Shown here piece by piece: positions 31,306 to 41,942 of a DNA stretch of 64,000 nt (its first letter is position 1; each line of letters begins with the position of its first letter). The notes beneath the pieces were generated by a model, which was not told the origin of the DNA, ran no database searches, and worked only from the letters and a program-made list of their open reading frames with translations. The DNA comes from Stemphylium vesicarium (taxonomy: Eukaryota > Ascomycota > Dothideomycetes > Pleosporales > Pleosporaceae). The position numbers and the translations under genes are program-made. The stretch is taken from positions 95,341 to 159,340 of the forward strand of contig QXCR01000133.1 of the NCBI GenBank assembly GCA_004380135.1. The letters are read 5' to 3'.

Positions 31306-33015
31306 ATGCCCGGCTTTCGCCGCTGGGGCAAGTCGAAGTTCGAACGGAACCCCGAATCGTCGTTCAAGCTCCTCGCTGCCATCATCGTCATCACCCTCTA
31401 CCTCCTCATCAAAGAGTTCCAGAACCCGACCGTTCGCGACCGAGGCGTACCCAAGTTCGGCGCTCAAATACAACATGCAAACTGGAATGGCACTGGCAAG
31501 GCGGACGAGACGCGGGCAAAGAGCGTGCGGGATGCGATGAAATATACTTTCTGGAAGTACAGGGAGAACGCGTGGGGTTGCGATGATATCCTGCCTGTGA
31601 CAGGGGGCAATTCCTCGTCCAGAAATGGGTGGGGAGCTTTCATCGTAGACTCGGCAAGCACATTGACCCTCATGGGGCTCTGGGACGAGCTGGCGTATTC
31701 GCTGGAGCACATACTGGCTATTGACTTCACCGAAGCAAAGGACCTCGTCGACCCCTTTGAAACCACAATACGATACTTGGGTGGGCTACTGTCGATCGTG
31801 GACATGTACGATGTTGGACTTATACCGGAGGACATATTGAGCGAAGAGGCGCGCGACCTCATACTTGAGCATACCGTTACTCTTGCGGGCAAGCTCGCGC
31901 CCGCGTACGACACTCCCACAGGCATGCCCTGGCCACGTGTAGACTTCACGACGGAACAAGGCGAGCCGCATCCTTCTTTCATACTACACGACGACCCCGC
32001 GAAGCGCGAGTACGATCACCCCGCAATCGGTCCTGCACGAACCGGCTCCTCAATTCTCGAAAACCGCGTCCTCACAAGATTGACTGGCGACGCTATTTAC
32101 GTGCAAAACTCCACGCGAGCATGGGCGCCTCTGGTGTGGTCCAATTGGAAGACTCCATGGGCGGGGATGGTGGACGCACCTGTCGACATCATGACCGGAG
32201 AACCCGTTGGTCGCGAGAGGCACTGGGACGGTGGGCATGATTCCTACTACGAATACTTGGTTAAGATGACGCTCTTGGCACCGCCTTCAGACCCCCATAT
32301 TCTTACCTACAAGGAACGATTCACGCAGGCCGCATACTCACTCCGTACACACCTTACCTCTCGTTCCGCCCCCGCGCCTGGTCACTACATGCAGCATTTG
32401 TACATTGGCCGTCAAGACGACGATCGGTACGAAAACCAGCAAGGACATCTTGCTTGCTTCGCGCCCGGCACTATCCTCCTCGCGTCCCAAGTCTACGACC
32501 AACCCTACCTACGCACCTTCGCCCTCGCACTTCTCGAAGGCTGCCGCCATACGTATACCTCCACCCCTACACACATCGGCCCGGAAACATGGTCATGGAT
32601 ACCAAAGCTGAGCTACGACGATCCACTCCACGTGCCCGCCAACGCACGTCAAGAAAGAGAGGCATTAGACAGCGGTATCTGGGCGCTCGACACATCCTAC
32701 AAGGGGCGACCAGAGTACCTCGAAAGCGTCTTCTACGCCTGGCGCATGACAGGCGAGCCGCGATACCGCGACTGGGCATGGGAAGCCTTCTCCGCCATGG
32801 AACAGCATTGCAAAGCACCATTTGGATACGCACAGCTAGCCGACGTCTACGATACACGCACCAAAGACGATAGCAAGTGGGTCGATATGCAAGAAAGCTT
32901 CTGGGGCGCCGAGACGCTCAAGTACCTCTGGCTCACGTTTGCTGATGTCGAGGTTGCGAGCTTGGATAGCTGGGTGTTTAGTACCGAAGGTCATCCTTTT
33001 CGTATGATACGTTGA
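31306..33015 (+). CDS. Class I alpha-1,2-mannosidase (GH47), type II membrane protein
   Basis: Intronless, 569 aa from MPGFRRWGKS. An upstream in-frame ATG at 31225 adds 27 residues of leader-like sequence. A short basic cytoplasmic N-terminus, one signal-anchor helix (LLAAIIVITLYLLI) and a luminal GH47 catalytic domain are visible. Conserved stretches are MKYTFWKYRENAWGCDDI, VDSASTLTLMGLWDE, PFETTIRYLGGLLS, GHLACFAPG, ESFWGAETLKYLWLTF and the closing STEGHPF, where Thr coordinates calcium in known structures. The family inverts and removes alpha-1,2-linked mannoses from N-glycans in ER or Golgi. Fungi have several paralogues, and whether this is the ER MNS1-type or a Golgi form cannot be settled here. 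Confidence 0.93.
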   Translation: MPGFRRWGKSKFERNPESSFKLLAAIIVITLYLLIKEFQNPTVRDRGVPKFGAQIQHANWNGTGKADETRAKSVRDAMKYTFWKYRENAWGCDDILPVTGGNSSSRNGWGAFIVDSASTLTLMGLWDELAYSLEHILAIDFTEAKDLVDPFETTIRYLGGLLSIVDMYDVGLIPEDILSEEARDLILEHTVTLAGKLAPAYDTPTGMPWPRVDFTTEQGEPHPSFILHDDPAKREYDHPAIGPARTGSSILENRVLTRLTGDAIYVQNSTRAWAPLVWSNWKTPWAGMVDAPVDIMTGEPVGRERHWDGGHDSYYEYLVKMTLLAPPSDPHILTYKERFTQAAYSLRTHLTSRSAPAPGHYMQHLYIGRQDDDRYENQQGHLACFAPGTILLASQVYDQPYLRTFALALLEGCRHTYTSTPTHIGPETWSWIPKLSYDDPLHVPANARQEREALDSGIWALDTSYKGRPEYLESVFYAWRMTGEPRYRDWAWEAFSAMEQHCKAPFGYAQLADVYDTRTKDDSKWVDMQESFWGAETLKYLWLTFADVEVASLDSWVFSTEGHPFRMIR

Positions 33016-33267
33016 GCGTGGCCATCACGCGATTGCGACGGCGTCATCTTTCGTTTTCCACATTTGGCTGGAGCATGGTGGCATTGGTTGTTCAAGAACA
33101 GCGGGTTATAAAAGTGAAACTTAGTACTAGGCGTGGGCGCAATGATACCCAGAATCGTATTTGCATTAGAGTCTGAATAAAGAACAAAGATTACACCAAG
33201 CTGTTCATACCGTCCTCGCTACTTTGTATGCCCATCATCTTTTCCTGTTCCCGCTTACTGCTTGCAC

Positions 33268-33471
33268 TTAGCCTCGTCGATGCCACAGCACGTTTTCGTA
33301 GTAACCTCTGTTATCCATTTCTCCACCTCCACCTCCACTGTTGTTCCACCTGCCATTTATATGCTGGGTAGCACAAGTGTCGTGAGTAGAGGCGTGGTTC
33401 TCGGGTAATATACTCGTTTGTCGTCTGCCAGCTCCGAGACTTGGAGCGGACTTGGAAGATGTGCAGCCCAT
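33268..33471 (-). CDS. MGCxxSK Gly-rich miniprotein A (predicted lipid-anchored)
   Basis: 67 aa starting MGCTSSKSAPSL. The frame extends upstream, but the internal ATG at 33471 creates a perfect N-myristoylation context: Gly2, a small residue at 6 and Lys at 7, with Cys3 as a likely palmitoylation site. The middle is His/Asn/Thr-rich, with a short poly-Gly run, and the end is charged (ENVLWHRRG). No enzyme domain. A second protein with the same opening lies about 270 bp upstream on the same strand, suggesting tandem duplication. Intron-free and expression unproven. Confidence 0.55.
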   Translation of the reverse strand: MGCTSSKSAPSLGAGRRQTSILPENHASTHDTCATQHINGRWNNSGGGGGEMDNRGYYENVLWHRRG

Positions 33472-33738
33472 TGCAATAATACCGTAGGAGGAAGTATACA
33501 AAGACCGGTTTAATCTGGCTCCTGGCATGCGATTCTGGTGTAAAAGCGTAATTCACAAGATTGAAGAGAACGTACACCATCATTGCGAGAACATCAACGT
33601 AAGATGGCCAGCCATCAAGAAAAAAAGCGCATGCGCGAGAAACAGTCCTCGCTTCAATACCCAAAACTACCACATCTCGAAGAATACCTAGACTCAATGT
33701 ACCGATTCACAACACATAGACAACGCATATCATCAACC

Positions 33739-33951
33739 TTAGCAACCGCCTCCTCCCCCTCCGCCATCACCACCACCGCCGCCGCCACCGCCATGGTAGC
33801 CGCCACCGAATCCCCCGTACGTGTACATGTGTCCGCCTGGACCCCCTGGGTTCAGTTGCCCACCACCGTTGGCACCTACCCATTTCGTGTTGTTTTCGCC
33901 GAGGCCATTGTTTTTGTCTATGATGTTGGGTTTGGAGGGTATGCAGCCCAT
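33739..33951 (-). CDS. MGCxxSK Gly-rich miniprotein B (predicted lipid-anchored)
   Basis: 70 aa from the ATG at 33951: MGCIPSKPNIIDKNNG. A longer frame to 34086 exists, but its extra residues are His/Pro-rich leader-like. Gly2, Cys3, Ser6 and Lys7 match dual myristoyl/palmitoyl anchors as in SH4 motifs. The rest is Asn/Gly-rich (GANGGGQLNPGGPGGHMYTY) and ends in long Gly runs and a terminal Cys. The Gly runs are encoded by a GGN microsatellite. It is a partner of miniprotein A. The function is unknown; membrane tethering or cell-wall association is inference. Confidence 0.6.
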   Translation of the reverse strand: MGCIPSKPNIIDKNNGLGENNTKWVGANGGGQLNPGGPGGHMYTYGGFGGGYHGGGGGGGGDGGGGGGGC

Positions 33952-34835
33952 GGTTGGGATGATGGGTAATGTCGAGGTAGGGTGCAGGTTGGCGAGGTTT
34001 GGGGAAGTAGGAGTGTGATGTGAGGGAGGTGCAGTATGGAAGAAGTGGTTTAAGATGATAGAATGTTTTCTCTGAAAACGCAACATCTTATCAAGACTTC
34101 AACCCTTTATCTTGCTATCTGCTCATGATTTTCCATGGAAAGGTAGGCTATGTCAGTAAAAAGGTGTCGTGTGATAAAACCCGTGGCTTCCGCTTAGTCC
34201 AGGGTGCAATGCAAGACAGCTTGGCTCAAACTCAGGTCCAGATAACAAAATGAGACCGCTTTTTGCACGATAACAGCGGTCGAAGGCAACTGTATGAGTA
34301 CCAATGCGATTTTAGTATTCTTGTTGATGCGATAACTAATGCTGGGTATATATGAGCGAGAGAAACAGGTGGTTGGGAATAGTGCACCGCGAGAAGGTGA
34401 ACAAACACCGATGTTGAAATGCAAGAAAGAAAATCAATGATGGAATAGCAATGTCTCTGAGGAGTGCGCAACAACTTCCTGCGGAATCGACGAAGCTGGC
34501 GAGTATGCCTTGGAAACTGCCTGTGAGGCGCGGCAGGCTGATCGTGCATGTGGAGGGCGCATGCGATATCTCGCCTACCATAATATCTCCACACCGGTCA
34601 AAAATGCATGGAAGGGTTCATTCGACGGATGAATCTGGGGATGTACCGACGGTGGAGGCTAAGATGATTCGAATGACCAGGATTGCGATCCTAAAAGGGT
34701 AAGACCCTACATTGACAACCACTCCGTGGAGGCGCAAGTAGGCTTGGCGGGGCCTTAACCGGTGAAGCAATGACCTCCGACTCGGCTGTACGATCTGAGC
34801 GTAACCTTGTGAACAGAATCGTAGCGCAAGTCTGC
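33952..34835. other. Intergenic
   Basis: About 880 bp with only short ORFs lacking domains. No gene supported. Confidence 0.45.
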
Positions 34836-36900
34836 TCAAACCGTACCCAGCAGGAACTTCCAGTGGAAGTCGTTGCTAGTGACGTCAAACGATGGATTGA
34901 CATCTCGAAGACTGGGTAGCTTTTCCCCGCCATTCATGGTGCCGCCGTTAATCTTCGGTAGGGACAGGTTGTGCAGCAAAGAAACTGTGCGTCCTGATCC
35001 GGTCGAAAGCTCGAATGTGGTACCGTTTGGACTTCCCCTGGCAGGTGCGTCATGTAGGGCTAACCTCATCAACGACGTGATGCGCCGAAACCGCTCGAAG
35101 GCATCTTCCCTGGAGTCTTGGTGATCGCGAGGACGAGGCATTAGAGAAGATAGTTGGTCCCGGTAGTGGTCGAATGTTCTCGCAAGCTGCAGCTCGCTAG
35201 GATCCCAGCCGGGCATCGGCGTTGCGTGAAGCGCTAGCTTACTCAGACTGGTAATGGAGTTCACCAGGTTCAGCCAGTCAATTAGCGAAACAGACTCGAA
35301 CTGGGCGGACGTCAATTTCGTGCTGTTGTCGAGGAACTGTTCGACCGATCGCACGTAGGTAACGCGCAGCGACAGCTGGAAGCCCGACGCCCACGGCGTG
35401 CTATCTCGGTCGACAAGCTCAACGGAAGCGGCTGTTCGATATAGATGTATGCGCGCTGCGAGTTGCAACCACTGCAGTGTTGCTAGCATGATGTTAGCAT
35501 TAATACAACCTCGTTACATGGAGAGTGCTCACCGAAGTCATTCGCCTGAAGCTTGGACGCCAGTCGAATGTTCTCCCATTTCTCGCTCAGACGGTTGACT
35601 TGAGTACGGATGATGATTGCTTGCTCCGACTGATTGCGAAACGTTTCCTCTACATCTTCCATATATTGGCAAACATCTATCAAAATCGGTAGGACGGTGT
35701 CGGTCTTGTTTTCCCAAGTAGAAGCCAATTCCGAGGCGTAGTTCCGGAGTGTGCTCGTGTGCGACATGGCGCGCGCCTTCAAAGGCTGCATCAGGCCTAT
35801 ATTGGATGATAGATAATAACAACCCAGATAGGCTCGTTTCGCTTCCCGGTCTCGGGGATCGTCTTTCTGCAAGGGGCTTCTTACAGTCCTTGATATGCTG
35901 TCTAGGCCTAGGTCGTGCGCTATGCCTAAGCATAGCTGGAGAAGCATCGTGATAGAAACCGCTTGGACGTCCATGTAGTGGTGATGCCAAGCTATGAAGA
36001 CCAGCAATCCCTGGAGCAGGTCAAGGCTTTTTTCGCCTTTCATGATTTTTACCATGACTACTTTCCGGAATTCTTGGCTCATCGTGTGTTGGAGCAACAC
36101 CGAGTCGTAAGAAGACACTGTCAACACAGCGAACATCAACATTGGCCGGCTTTGGAAGAGATCCTGGCAACGGCAATCCCTCGGCAGTATTACGAACGGG
36201 AAAAAGTCCACCATACCCCGGTACGTGTCCAGGAGTATTTGCATATGTACCAGGCTAATGGACCTGATGACGGGATCCAGTCGTCCGAGGCATGACAGAG
36301 TGTCGTTGAGAGACTCCCAGAACGGCATTGAGTTATCGGACTGGGTTCCGGGGGCTGGAAGAACGGCAGTACTAGGCGCAGCCGGTATTGGCACTGTTTG
36401 AGCGACAATTGGTTTTGCCGCTGCTTGCTGCTGCGAATTTTCCAGGACGGTGAGCTGCGAGGGAATGGTTGCTACGGAAGGCAGACTAGATTGCGCCGGA
36501 GACGGCGCCATGGTCGCCACGATGGCAGACAACTTGTCCAGCTTCTTGTCAAAGTCGCGCAACTTGCTGGGTGTCTGGCCATCACTACGCGCCTTTGCTG
36601 GCCGCCTGCGAGCGACATGCTCAACACACTCAACTCTCGCCTTTTGGCATCTGGGCACGTGTCATTCGATGTGGAGCAGCGGGAGAGGGTCGAGTAAACA
36701 TACCTTTGGCAGATGCTGGGGGTATCCGACGGGACGCAGCGGACTTTGTGTTTTCGACATCGCTCGCAGGCAAAGGCGTTCCCTATCCTTCCTTCTCTTG
36801 CCTCCATGGTGGGAGCAGCGCTGGCAGTCTTGGGAGAAGGAGAGCCATCGACCTCCGGTTGCGCGCTCGCGCTCGCGCTCATGTGGGGAAGTCCGATCAT
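34836..36900 (-). CDS. Zn2Cys6 fungal transcription factor
   Basis: Three exons, 36900-36704, 36650-35533 and 35482-34836, give 653 aa (the start could also be MSASASAQ, 18 nt in). The DNA-binding motif spans the first intron. CERCRKHKVRC lies before it and SICQR|CQKARVEC across it, so six cysteines form the binuclear zinc cluster only after splicing (GTATGT donor, CCCAG acceptor). A linker rich in Ala/Gln/Pro and a short coiled coil (RDFDKKLDKLSAIVATM) follow. The middle homology-type region (about 180-560) includes FFPFVILPRDC, IAWHHHYMDVQAVSITMLL and YLGCYYLSSNIGL. Such regulators often control adjacent metabolic genes. The isochorismatase-fold gene is divergent, 492 bp away. Confidence 0.9.
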
Positions 36901-37392
36901 GTGCCAAGTCCGGGGTCAGGCTTCATGTGTGAATTGAGGCCCTCGAACGCGCGTATTGGGTGGTACCAGAGATCAACACTATCTAGGTGCGCTGACAGGC
37001 CGGCTGGCGATATCGTAAGCCATGGCATCAATTGACGAATGCTCAAATGCGTGCAGCCGCGGGTTCGCCCATGTGGCGGTGCGAAATGAACAAGATACCT
37101 CGGGTAGTATGGGCATCGGTACATCAATGGCCCGCACTACTGCCGGATACTTGCTCCCGACGTGGTGAAAGCCGCCTAAATCACCCTTGGACTGCTCCGA
37201 AGCTCCGCTCCGGCTCCGTCGTCAGCATTGCGCCTTTATATGAGGAATGTCAGCCGCAAGGGTTGACGACGCTGGCCGCTGGCCGTACCTAGGTAGCAAT
37301 CGGCTCGACCCGCGGACGCTACCACGATAGTTTCCTCGCTCTTTTGCCGCCGTGATCATGACTAACCCCCGGGACCGAACACACACGACGAG
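36901..37392. promoter_or_regulatory. Divergent promoter, Zn2Cys6 regulator / isochorismatase
   Basis: 492 bp between divergent starts. Around 37190-37220 there are clustered CTCCG elements (CTCCGAAGCTCCGCTCCGG). Zn2Cys6 factors bind CGG/CCG half-sites, so autoregulation or control of the hydrolase is possible; this is inference. Confidence 0.4.
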
Positions 37393-38101
37393 ATGGCATC
37401 GAAAGCCGAGAGCGCCCATGCGAGCGGCTTCTCAGGGAAGATAGGATGGGGCAACAGACCTGCGCTGCTGCTTGTCGACGTTTGCAACGCCTACTGGAGC
37501 GAAGATAGCCCATTGGACACCCGGACGAACCCTGCGTCTGCGGCTGCGCCCGCTTCCATCGCGAGACTCGTCGCTGCCGCTCGCGAAGGAAGGATACCGT
37601 TGGTTTGGACGCGAGTTGAATACACGGAGCCGGACATGGCGGACGCGGGACTCTTCTTCTTGAAAGTTCCGCTTCTGACCGTTTTCCAGCGGGGCAAGGA
37701 GAGCGGCCTCGAAAGCTGGGTCCCCGGATTAGAGCCGGCGACGGGCGAAGTCGTCATCTCCAAGCGCTACCCGTCCGCCTTCTTTGCGACGGACCTCACG
37801 ACGCGGCTCCAACTCGCCAACGTTGATACGCTGGTCATCTGTGGTGTCAGTACAAGTGGTTGTGTGCGCGCGACTGCTCTGGACGCAATGTGCCATGGAT
37901 ACCGACCAATGGTGTGGACCGACTTGGCAATGCATGAGTCGTTATGGACGTCACTAATAATCATTCTAGGTAGTTGACGAAGCCTGCGGCGACAAGTCAC
38001 CTGCTGTCCACGACGCGAATATCATCGATATTCACGCAAAGATGGCTGACGTAGTTTCCGAGCATGAAGCGATTGCGAAGCTAAAGGCTGGATGGCAGTG
38101 A
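37393..38101 (+). CDS. Isochorismatase-fold hydrolase (N-carbamoylsarcosine amidase-like)
   Basis: Two exons, 37393-37911 and 37970-38101, give 216 aa. The join PMV|VDEACGDKS uses a GTGTGG donor and TTCTAG acceptor. Without it the frame stops in the intron. The fold's triad is visible: Asp in LLLVDVCNAYW, Lys in VISKRYPSAFF and Cys in GVSTSGCVRATALDA. TRVEYTEPDMADAGLFFLK and the end HDANIIDIHAKMADVV match the N-carbamoylsarcosine amidase or maleamate hydrolase-like branch rather than true isochorismatases. It probably hydrolyses a small amide; the substrate is not identifiable. Divergent from the Zn2Cys6 regulator. Confidence 0.88.
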
Positions 38102-38877
38102 TCTGGTTGTAGCAGAGTTGGTGCGCAGAATTCGCCCTAGACTGCTTTTTCATGTCTTCTCCCTCGCCCATATTGGCAGAACGTGCATCTCACGTACGAT
38201 TTCGGGATTCACGCTTTGCTGTCGCATCGTTTCGCTGCGCCGGCCAGGCTGACGCAGCCTATAGCAACTCTAGGATAATAGACTGCGATCCCTAAGGCAA
38301 AGATCAGCGTAGGCCGACCGGTGTGTCAAGTGCAGTACTCCGACATCAAACGACGGACATGAGAAATAGCAGAGCCATGCGTCTTTACACCTCATTGCTT
38401 CTTCTTCATTGGCAACTACTGACTGTCAACTCCTTCTCTCAAAGGACAGAACGTGGGAGACTACGCGCACAGGTCCCCTAGTATGAGTATCCATCGAAGC
38501 ACACATGGCTTATGGTGTTAGAGAAGCTGCGACACGCGGAACTGCACGTGCTAGAGGGCCGCTTCTCAGCTTCTAGAATGATCCTGGCAAGCAATAATTA
38601 TTAGAAAGCTCGATGCTGATCACGGGTTCGCACGTCCTTTTCGATCCCGTACTTGTGATTATTGACTAACCAGCCTGATTTGTAGTATACCGTCTCATAA
38701 TGACTTGCCCGCACTCCGCAAGGAGCATGGCCCGCCTGCTCCTTACACATCCATCACTGGCCCTTCTTGGGCCTACAAACGTGCCTCATCCCAAATGTAC
38801 CGAACGATCGACCCTTCTCGTGCCTGCTATTTCCTAGAGTTTGACTACCGGCGTAATCGACCTCCCTCTGGCGACCT
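38102..38877. other. Intergenic
   Basis: Convergent 3' space of about 780 bp. A 72-aa ORF (38705-38923) overlaps the GNAT 3' end in antisense and lacks domains. Confidence 0.45.
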
Positions 38878-39730
38878 TCAAGATTGCGTACCCAGTGTCC
38901 ATGGCATTCGAGGCTGCCCTTGACCACCCTCTCTGGATGACTTGTTCGATCTCCACATCGCGATAATCGGCGGGGGAGTCAGCTCGTGTGCACACTTTCT
39001 CCACTCGTCGCTCGCATTTCGCTTCTCGGTTTCGAATGCGATCTTTAACAACGACTGAAAGCCAAACTTTTCATAAAGCGGTCTGCCCATATCAGATGCT
39101 TCCATCCAGCATTCCAGGTCGAGCTCATCGGCGCGCGCAATGCCAACGTCCATAAGAAGGCAACCAATGCCACGAAGTCGATGAGCGGGGTCGACTGCCA
39201 TCCAATTGAGTGCTGTTTCACGGTCAGCAACAGGAATAAGATTGTCCCGTCTGTCTGAATACCAATTTTCCTCGGGAATAGCGCGTTTAATGAAAAAGAC
39301 TGACGCTCCACTTACCACAATGGGGCCGCGTCATCCAGCTCGCGCGCGGCTTGTAGACCTGATTCAGTATTGATTCGCAGAACCTCCGATGTTCGCCTTC
39401 CGGCCACCATGGTGCCGTTAATTCTGGTGTACCTGCAGCGAAAGGATTTGTTGTCGAAATAACCCACTGCGCGCAACCGACTGTCCTGTTTGTGACCGTA
39501 TCAAAGGCATAGAACCAGTGACTGGTTCGGTCTGCCTGGTGCTGCTCCCACAAGCGTTCTTTCGATTCGTTGATGGCGGCCTTGCGGTGAGCGACTGTAT
39601 ATCCAAGAACAGGGAAGAAAAGCTGCATGAAAGGCTCGTATGGTGTGTAATTGGCGGCCCAGATAACGTCCAAGATGTCGTCCAGCTCTTGCTTTGTCTT
39701 CGCCTCGCGAACCACGTACCTTTGCCCCAT
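38878..39730 (-). CDS. GNAT family N-acetyltransferase
   Basis: Two exons, 39730-39316 and 39212-38878, give 249 aa. The 103-nt intron (GTAAGT donor, AAACAG acceptor) joins RPHC to ALNWMAVDPAHRLRGIG. Using the earlier AG would retain unrelated sequence. The start MGQRYVVREAKTKQELDDIL is a typical family beginning. The acetyl-CoA motif A (R-L-R-G-I-G) sits in HRLRGIGCLLMDVGIARAD, and ECWMEASDMGRPLYEKFGF is the usual motif B region. Fungal members of this subfamily are widespread, and their substrates are unknown. Neighbours (isochorismatase fold, UstYa-like) hint at accessory or secondary metabolism, which is inference. Confidence 0.88.
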
Positions 39731-40296
39731 TGCTGCAGGTCGGTGACCAGATCAAGCAGTGGCGACATCGGACAGGTAATGTAGATGTCGACCACGCTAC
39801 CTCGCCGCCGTCGCGCATGGACAGCGGAACCGGAGATATAGCATGCTCCAAGTATTGGACATCGTAGATTGCCGTGTTAGGGTGAAGTCTCCCAAGAAGG
39901 AAGGTACCGTCGACACATTTAGCGTCTTGGCGAGGCGAGCAAGTCACACACTTTGCCCCAGCACACCTCCCCCGATAACCCCTCACATTCCACCCGTCCG
40001 GTAGCACTTGTATCACTATCATCGCCTGGAAATGCTTACGACCTTCCTTGATCGTACAGAGCGGGAAGGCCGCCTGCTCGGCGATGTAACAGCGGACCGA
40101 GGCTGATCGCGTCGCAATTCATCCATGGCCCGAGCTCGGAGTGCGACAAACTAGGAGCTGTTTTCGTCGGACGGCGGTTGCGACGTATGACTGTACAGCT
40201 GGCAACATGAAAAATTGTCGTACGGGATGCAAGGCTCTGGACTTATAGAGCTGCGGAGATTTTGCGCGCTGCGTTAATTCTACGGCCCACCTCAAG
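39731..40296. promoter_or_regulatory. Divergent promoter, GNAT / UstYa-like gene
   Basis: 566 bp. A minus-strand frame running to 40022 overlaps the GNAT gene in another frame and is not supported as a gene. Confidence 0.4.
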
Positions 40297-41263
40297 ATGG
40301 AAAGACCTCCAACATATCAGCCAGTCTGTCGCGATGAAGAAGACCAGATCTTGGCCGAATTAGAGGAAAAAGATGGAATCTCATGGGACTCAAACAGTAC
40401 AGAGATCATTCCGACGAACACGCGCAGCTTTGTAGCATACCTGTCCATTCTGTTGCTCTCACTTTCAGCAAACATCCTGCTCGTGATGGACAACGCAAAA
40501 CTCCGAATCTCCCGCACCCCAGCCGCCAATGGCTTTAGTAAGTACCTGGTCTCCTGTATCCGATACGCGCTCACGGTATCGAAGGCGGACTGGCTCTCGA
40601 TACCAACGTGCCATACCATGCCATGACGAAGTACTGGCACCCAAATGCAAGCGAGAGCGACATGGAAGCAGCATGGGATGCTATTGACACCAATGCAATG
40701 GCAATCGCCCTCAACGACAGGTTCGCGGAGCGTGTTGGCCTGCCTCCCTCAACTAGGTTCCCGTGGGACACAGAACGCAGTGTCTACTATGTGAAGGGCA
40801 TACATGACCTTCACTGTCTTGTCAGTTCCGGTCCCTAGATGTATCATCCACAGGCTGACAAAATTAGAAACTCATTCGCAAAGCCATTGTTTCGAAGCAC
40901 AAAGGTAGTGATCAGCCCTTCAATCTCCGCCACATTTACCACTGTCTGGATGGGATCCGGCAAGACATTATGTGTGCAGCCGACGATACACCCATGTCAG
41001 CACCATTTTCTCATCAATCTGGAGATGGTCAAGTTCGGCAATGCCGCGACTGGAATGGGCTGATCGCGTGGGCAAGGCGCCCGGATCAGAACGCTTGCTA
41101 CGAATTCGATGACTATCGCGAGGCGACCAACACTCTTGAGAACTTTGCGTTCTGTCCACCGGGGTCTCCATACCGTGATTTCCAGCGCGCGTACTTTGAG
41201 CGTCACGGACACAAGGACACATACGAAGAAGACGGGGATGCAGAAGAAGTCATTGTATTTTAA
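40297..41263 (+). CDS. UstYa-like (DUF3328) oxidase-family protein
   Basis: Three exons, 40297-40537, 40585-40820 and 40868-41263, give 290 aa. Donors are GTAAGT and GTCAGT; acceptors are ATCGAAG and AATTAG. The joins produce FSGLALDTNVPYHAMTKYW and HDLHCLKLIRKAIVSKH. A cytoplasmic N-terminus, one transmembrane helix (FVAYLSILLLSLSANILLV) and a luminal domain follow. The two diagnostic HxxHC motifs are present, HDLHC and HIYHC, followed by DGIRQDIMCAADDT. Characterised members act in fungal RiPP (ustiloxin, cyclochlorotine) and other secondary-metabolite pathways, often in cyclisation or oxidation. Many lone homologues exist and their role is unknown. No core synthase is seen in this window. 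Confidence 0.9.
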
Positions 41264-41942
41264 GGTCGTGACTGAAACGTAAAGGCGAAAATGGCGTGGT
41301 GAATCCAGTGCTCTTTGCTTTAATCATACCAAAAGTACATTTTTACTCAACTCCATGTACGAGAATACTGACCATTCAGCTTTCGTCATGTTCCGGTCAG
41401 CATGCAGCACGATATCGATTCAAGCTACACTACATGATCGCCCTCGTTCACTAGCCATTGTAAGCCATGGGTCGGGAGGATATGTATCTCAAGTCGCTTT
41501 GGCCACGAGAAGTGCCAGGCAGACACTTAACGCTTTACCAGGCCAGTACCGCCGTCCAATGTCCTCACGAGCTCAACCACCGTCCGATCCTACCGTACTA
41601 TTGCAATCGCTCTTCGAAACATTCCGGGACGAGCGTAGTGCAACCATAATCCCGAGCCGGGCGACCGCCCAGCGTGGCTGAGAGCCATGCGCGTCTGAAA
41701 CGCCGGAAAAGTGACGATCACAGACGAGAAGTTATGATTCCGAAGATGCCATGCTGAGGTACGTAGCAGTCTACACATATATTTGGGTAGAGAAACGTCA
41801 GCATGTATCATCGCGTTCATTACTGTCTTTCCCAGAATTTCATCCATCAGTGTATGAGGACGTGTCACACCGAAGCGAACCGTGCTGACCCCAAGCAGAG
41901 CGTAGAGACCAGAACAAGCCAGCAAGATCCAATCCGTCCATC
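41264..41942. other. Intergenic
   Basis: About 680 bp. Overlapping ORFs on both strands have no recognisable content. Confidence 0.4.

Noticed and set aside
39501..40022. 173-aa minus-strand ORF
   Set aside because: Shares sequence with the GNAT gene in another frame; the GNAT frame has motif support.
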